In this document: piece after piece, positions 59,715-64,000 of the stretch | Layout: every line of letters begins with the position of its first letter | Numbering within the stretch: the stretch's first letter is position 1 | NCBI GenBank assembly: GCA_033721235.1 | Contig: JAWWAY010000002.1 | Location: forward strand, 254,059 to 318,058 | Origin: UBA5078 sp033721235 | Lineage (GTDB): Bacteria > Pseudomonadota > Gammaproteobacteria > Pseudomonadales > Pseudohongiellaceae | DNA length: 64,000 bases | Direction of reading: 5' to 3' | Made by a program: the position numbers and the translations under genes | The notes under the pieces: generated by a model | What the model was told of the DNA's origin: nothing | The model's database searches: none | The model's input: only the letters and a program-made list of their open reading frames with translations

Positions 59715-61082
59715 CTAAACCTTAAACGCATCCACTACTAGCGCCTTATATTCTCGCAATAAGAATAGCGCCCTAGCACACACATATATAATAAACGAAA
59801 ACCATAAACCGTCATTAGCATATATTGGCGTTAGCAAAATACTACTCAAAAGAAATATAAAAAGGGAGAATGCCGAGGCATTCCTCATTGCTCGCGTTCG
59901 CGTTGTTCCAATAAATATTCCATCCAATTGAAAGGCGGCAAACGATAAGAATATATAGATCGCGGCCAACCACAGAGCATCTCTTGAAGTCTGCTGCACC
60001 GCGTTGGCATCTGTTAATAGCTGTATAAAGAAAGGGCCCAATAGGTAGACAGACAGCGCCAAAAATAGGGCGCTTCCGGCAGCCAAATGAGTAGACTTAC
60101 TCACCGAGACATCAAAGAGCCTCCGGTTTTTCGCCCCTTTAGCCCTTCCTACCAAAGACTCCGCCACATAGGCAAAACCGTCGAGAAAAAACGCCGAAAA
60201 GGAAACAAACTGCAGCAGAATGTGATTAGCCGCTAGTTGCACATCCCCAAAACGAGCGCCGTAGTTTGCGAACCAAGCAAAACCGAAAACCAGAAAAAGG
60301 GTTCTCACCATGATATCGGTGTTAACCGCGATCATATTCTTCAGCTTTTCTTTATCAAATATACGCGACCATTCAAAAAAGACTGACTGCTCGTGCGTCT
60401 GTTCGTCACACTCGCTTTGCTGAGATCGGCGCAGAATTTTCGCAACTACGACCAGTGCGATACTAAAACTTAACCACTCCGCAATAGCAGTGCCAATGGC
60501 AATTCCCTCTGCGCCCAAATCTAAATAGGCGGCAAAAAAAACATCCAGCGCCATATTGCTCCCGTTGAGAAGCAATTGCACAAACAAGAGCGTCTTGGAC
60601 ATATTCAGTCCTATCAATAGCCCCATTAGCGCGAACAGCCCAAGTGCAGCCGGCGCTCCCCATATTCTTAAGCTGATATAGGAATTAGTCGTAGACTCAA
60701 CCTGCTCACTCCCCTCCAGCAGCCAAAGGGCGGACTGAGCAATAGGTATCTGCAGTATTACAATCAGCAAGCCAAAACCCAGCGCACACAGCAAGGCTCG
60801 CAATACTACTGCTCTCACTTCTGCCTGCTCGCCTGCCCCTGAGGCTTGTGCTACCAAACCGGTTGTCCCCATGCGCAAGAAGCCAAAACCCCAGTACACA
60901 AAGCTGAATATAATGGCGCCAAGTGCTATTGCGCCTAACTCTGCTACGCTGCCTGTTCGCCCGATAACGGCTGTATCGACCAGACCAAGAAGTGGCACCG
61001 AGGCATTGGCCAAAATAATAGGCCAAGCCTTGCGTATAATCTGAGAGTAGCTGGGGACTTGCTGGACAGACTGGGTATTCAC
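59715..61082 (-). CDS. MATE-family efflux transporter (DinF-like)
   Basis: A 455-residue transporter with 12 hydrophobic helices, starting ILANASVPLLGLVDTAVIGRTGSVAELGAIALG, the MATE pattern. DinF/NorM-type proteins exchange Na+ or H+ for cationic drugs or oxidised metabolites. It converges on the sensor kinase with no gap and diverges from fadJ. No regulatory gene adjoins it. Confidence 0.9.
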   Translation of the reverse strand: MNTQSVQQVPSYSQIIRKAWPIILANASVPLLGLVDTAVIGRTGSVAELGAIALGAIIFSFVYWGFGFLRMGTTGLVAQASGAGEQAEVRAVVLRALLCALGFGLLIVILQIPIAQSALWLLEGSEQVESTTNSYISLRIWGAPAALGLFALMGLLIGLNMSKTLLFVQLLLNGSNMALDVFFAAYLDLGAEGIAIGTAIAEWLSFSIALVVVAKILRRSQQSECDEQTHEQSVFFEWSRIFDKEKLKNMIAVNTDIMVRTLFLVFGFAWFANYGARFGDVQLAANHILLQFVSFSAFFLDGFAYVAESLVGRAKGAKNRRLFDVSVSKSTHLAAGSALFLALSVYLLGPFFIQLLTDANAVQQTSRDALWLAAIYIFLSFAAFQLDGIFIGTTRTRAMRNASAFSLFIFLLSSILLTPIYANDGLWFSFIIYVCARALFLLREYKALVVDAFKV

Positions 61083-61231
61083 TTATGTTCCTGAGTTTGC
61101 GCTAAGACTAAGACGCCCTACCCCCACACTGCCCAAGCAAGAGCAGCGCGGCTTGTTTCCTACGCTGAAAGGTGATTGAATCAAAGCCATACTAGCGAGG
61201 AACCCGTAAAGGCAAAAGGATAGTATACGCG

Positions 61232-63208
61232 ATGACCGCTCAAGTCCCCCACTGCTCACATTGGCGTGTAGATATCGACGCAGACAATTTGCTTTGGCTT
61301 TATCTAGACCGACAGGGCGAGAGCGTCAATGCACTTAGTACTGAAGTACTCTTGGAGTTCGATCAGCTTCTAGACTTTATTGAGTCCGTGAAGCCAGAAG
61401 GGGTGGCCATCCTCTCGGGCAAACCTAAGGGTTTTATTCTCGGCGCAGATATCACCGAGTTTGATAAATTCTCTAGTGCCGAAGATGTAGAGCGCTCAAT
61501 TCGCCAAGCCCATCAAATCTTTACGCGCTTCGAGTCGCTACCGTGCCCAACAGTAGTAGCCTTTCAAGGCTATTGTCTAGGCGGCGGCCTAGAGCTAGCC
61601 CTGTGTGCCAAATACCGTATCGCAAAGGACATCCCCACTACCAAGATCGGCTTTCCTGAAATTCAATTAGGTATTTTCCCAGGCTTTGGCGGTTCGGCTC
61701 GCTCTGTACAAACTCTTGGTGGGCTACGGGCGATGGAACTGATGCTGTCCACTCGGCAAATAGGGGCCTCTCAAGCCAAACGCATAGGGCTTATTGATCA
61801 GAAGATATCGCGCCACCAAGAACTCTATTGGGCCGCACGCAAGGCCCTATTGAACAAGCGCAGAAGCGCCAGAGCTTCGCTTTTGCAGCGAGCCAGCAAC
61901 TGGAGCTGGATGAGAAAGATCTTAGCCCGGCAGATGCGCAACAAGACCGCGCAACGCGCTCGCGAAACCCACTACCCTGCACCCTATCGACTGATCGATA
62001 CGTGGGAGCAATATGGGCATTCGAAACAGCAGATGCTAGAAGCCGAGATTCAAGAGGTCTCCAAGCTCATGCAGACCCCGCAGGCTGAAGGCTTACGCCA
62101 CGTATTTCACTTATTAGAAAGGCTAAAGAAACAGGGCCGACAAAGCGATCATACAATACGCAGAGTCCATATTATTGGCGCTGGCGTCATGGGGGGCGAT
62201 ATTGCTGCTTGGTGTGCCTATAAAGGGCTTGAAGTCAGTCTACAAGACCGTGAGCTTGAGTATATCACTCCCGCACTAAAGAGGGCCGAGACACTGTTTC
62301 GCAAGAAGCGCCTCGCAGGGGCTCAGCTTCAAAGCGCAAAGGCACGAATTCAAGCGGACCCACAGGGTGAGAGAGTGCCCATGGCTGACCTAGTGATTGA
62401 AGTGATCATCGAAGACGCGCAAGCCAAGCGAGAGCTGTTCACCAGCATCGAGCCGCGCCTAAAGCCTGGGGCTCTGCTGGCCACCAATACCTCCTCTATC
62501 CCCTTGGAGGAAATTGCCTCAGTGTTACAGGATCCAAGCCGCCTAATCGGTCTGCATTTTTTCAACCCCGTTGCCCAAATGCCATTAGTCGAAGTTGTCC
62601 ATTCTCAATACAGCTCTGAGCAAGCACTCGCACTGGGTGCAGGCTTTTGTGACCAGATTGCACGCTATCCTTTACCGGTAAAAAGCAGCCCCGGCTTTTT
62701 GGTCAATCGGGTACTAGCCCCTTATATGCTCGAAGCCATGCTTATTCACCAAGAAGGCGTCCCCATTGAAGCTATCGACGCAGCCGCCAAAGACTTTGGA
62801 ATGCCCATGGGACCGGTGGAGCTTGCCGATACTGTCGGCCTAGACGTATGCGCCATGGTCATGAAGACACTAGGAGGGGAGAGTAGCAAGGATGATAAGA
62901 TTCAGTTGGCTATTGACTACCTAAACGATCTAGTAAAAAAGAAGCGGCTTGGAAAAAAATCCGGCAGAGGCTTTTATCGCTGGCACAATGGTAAAGCCAA
63001 GAAAGATAAATCTCTTGCACAGCACGCCGAAAAAGAGACCATCATCCAGCGCCTAATAGACCGCTATACCAATGAGTGCGAAGCGGCGCTATTAGACAAG
63101 ATAGTCGACGATGAAGAGCTCGTGGATGCCGGCATGGTTTTCGGTACAGGATTCGCGCCGTTCAGAGGCGGCCCAATGCATTACAAACATAAAAGGCAGC
63201 AAGCATAG
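61232..63208 (+). CDS. fadJ: Fatty acid oxidation complex alpha subunit (FadJ-like)
   Basis: A bifunctional enoyl-CoA hydratase and 3-hydroxyacyl-CoA dehydrogenase. The N-terminal crotonase domain has the oxyanion-hole region KGFILGADITEF and two catalytic Glu in CLGGGLELALC and GFPEIQLGIFPGFGGS. The Rossmann dehydrogenase domain has VHIIGAGVMGGDIAAW and the catalytic region LIGLHFFNPVAQMPLVEVV. At 658 residues it is shorter than E. coli FadJ (714). The stop overlaps the thiolase start by one base (TAGTG). Confidence 0.92.
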   Translation: MTAQVPHCSHWRVDIDADNLLWLYLDRQGESVNALSTEVLLEFDQLLDFIESVKPEGVAILSGKPKGFILGADITEFDKFSSAEDVERSIRQAHQIFTRFESLPCPTVVAFQGYCLGGGLELALCAKYRIAKDIPTTKIGFPEIQLGIFPGFGGSARSVQTLGGLRAMELMLSTRQIGASQAKRIGLIDQKISRHQELYWAARKALLNKRRSARASLLQRASNWSWMRKILARQMRNKTAQRARETHYPAPYRLIDTWEQYGHSKQQMLEAEIQEVSKLMQTPQAEGLRHVFHLLERLKKQGRQSDHTIRRVHIIGAGVMGGDIAAWCAYKGLEVSLQDRELEYITPALKRAETLFRKKRLAGAQLQSAKARIQADPQGERVPMADLVIEVIIEDAQAKRELFTSIEPRLKPGALLATNTSSIPLEEIASVLQDPSRLIGLHFFNPVAQMPLVEVVHSQYSSEQALALGAGFCDQIARYPLPVKSSPGFLVNRVLAPYMLEAMLIHQEGVPIEAIDAAAKDFGMPMGPVELADTVGLDVCAMVMKTLGGESSKDDKIQLAIDYLNDLVKKKRLGKKSGRGFYRWHNGKAKKDKSLAQHAEKETIIQRLIDRYTNECEAALLDKIVDDEELVDAGMVFGTGFAPFRGGPMHYKHKRQQA

Positions 63209-64000
63209 TGAGTACTATAGCGTCCGCAAACAAACTCCGTCGCGTAGCGATTGTCGGTGGCACACGCATACCATTCTGCCGCTCTAATACAGCCTATAGC
63301 CAATTAAGCAATTTGGATATGCTTTCCGATACGCTGCAACATCTCACTGAGAAATTCGATTTAGCAGGAAAAAAGATAGACGAGCTAATTGCGGGCGCCG
63401 TCACTTCCCATTCGCGAGACTGGAATCTCGCGCGCGAAGCCATACTCAGCACCGAACTATCACCGAATACTCCTGGAACCACAATGCAGATGGCGTGCGG
63501 CACCTCCCTACAGGCCGCGATGCTCATTGCGGGGCGCATTGCTAGCGGCCAAATCGAGTGTGGCATTGCCGCGGGCTCGGACACTACGAGTGACGCCCCG
63601 CTAGTTCTTAAGCCCGCACTGGCTAAGCGCTTATTAGGGCTTGGTCGAAGTAAAGGCGCGCTTGGCAAGCTTTCCGCTCTAAAGGGACTCAATATAGGTG
63701 ACTTGGCCCCTATGGCGCCCGCCAATGCAGAGCCTCGCACCGGACTGTCCATGGGCGAACACTGCGAACTAATGGCCAAACATTGGCACATCGGTCGAGA
63801 GGAGCAAGATGCCCTGGCACTAGGCAGCCACGCGAAAGCTGACAAATCATACAAGGAAGGTTTCTTCGATGACTTGGTGCAGCCATATCAAGGAGTATTG
63901 CGCGACAATAATATTCGCGGCGATAGCACCCTTGAAAAACTGGCCACCCTGGCCCCTGCCTTTGATCGCACAGCAAGAGGCACTTTAACTGCCGCCAATA
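63208..64000 (+). CDS. fadI: 3-ketoacyl-CoA thiolase (FadI-like), cut by window end
   Basis: The open frame from GTG at 63208 to the window end encodes 264 residues with no stop. KLRRVAIVGGTRIPFCRSNTAYSQL and the acyl-accepting cysteine in TMQMACGTSLQAAM are thiolase signatures; NAEPRTGLSMGEHCELMAKHWHI fits FadI/FadA. The gene overlaps fadJ by one base, so the two subunits are translationally coupled. The C-terminal catalytic His and Cys are beyond the window. Confidence 0.93.
   Translation, partial: MSTIASANKLRRVAIVGGTRIPFCRSNTAYSQLSNLDMLSDTLQHLTEKFDLAGKKIDELIAGAVTSHSRDWNLAREAILSTELSPNTPGTTMQMACGTSLQAAMLIAGRIASGQIECGIAAGSDTTSDAPLVLKPALAKRLLGLGRSKGALGKLSALKGLNIGDLAPMAPANAEPRTGLSMGEHCELMAKHWHIGREEQDALALGSHAKADKSYKEGFFDDLVQPYQGVLRDNNIRGDSTLEKLATLAPAFDRTARGTLTAAN

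Noticed and set aside
1..64000. CRISPR array or insertion sequences
   Set aside because: No regularly spaced direct repeats, cas genes, or transposase genes with terminal inverted repeats were seen.

Overview
The window is chromosomal DNA of a marine, aerobic gammaproteobacterium. It looks like a Pseudomonadales/Cellvibrionales-type genome, but this is inferred from gene content and no taxonomic marker gene was compared. The grounds are a Pseudomonas-like gene order rpsF-rpsR-DUF2232-rplI-dnaB-alr-radA, an EF-P with Arg32 next to its rhamnosyltransferase EarP, a Pseudomonas-like ornithine/lysine decarboxylase, ectoine biosynthesis genes, and a sulfide oxidation locus. Coding density is high. 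One tRNA and no rRNA were seen.

Layout. 1-7125: the end of efp, earP, pyruvate phosphate dikinase, an LplT-PlsC fusion and an XRE regulator. 7126-11100: a long leader with alternative RNA pairings, then a periplasmic PQQ dehydrogenase and two YceI proteins. 11150-13400: ornithine/lysine decarboxylase facing a PAS-GGDEF protein. 13741-23691: a minus-strand housekeeping block (rnr-rlmB, rpsF-rpsR-DUF2232-rplI, dnaB-alr-radA). 24305-37063: an integrative island in tRNA-Leu(CAG). It carries a P4-type tyrosine integrase at the left, an AlpA-like regulator, a small winged-helix protein, a GC-rich type I restriction-modification operon, and at the right a convergent three-gene operon encoding a MotA/ExbB-like channel, an OmpA/MotB-like partner and an HNH nuclease. 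That operon resembles a compact Zorya type II anti-phage system. A degenerate copy of the tRNA 3' end closes the island.

37152-43117: a sulfide/sulfane-sulfur module made of a SulP transporter, a DUF442-SQR fusion, a persulfide dioxygenase and a divergent FisR-like sigma-54 activator. It has a visible -24/-12 promoter and tandem candidate activator sites. 43162-47893: ectABC-ask with a divergent EctR and an EctR-like operator. 47987-64000: mixed genes, including a secreted hypothetical protein, YchJ, a GNAT-nitrilase fusion, a hybrid histidine kinase, a YbdG-type MscS channel, a TonB-dependent receptor, an AtaL-like protein, a lipoprotein, a NarL/7TM-kinase two-component pair, a MATE pump, and a FadJ-FadI beta-oxidation operon cut by the window end.

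The genes suggest a heterotroph that makes ectoine against salt, detoxifies sulfide to sulfite/thiosulfate, oxidises an unknown substrate in the periplasm through PQQ, and holds a stacked defence island.
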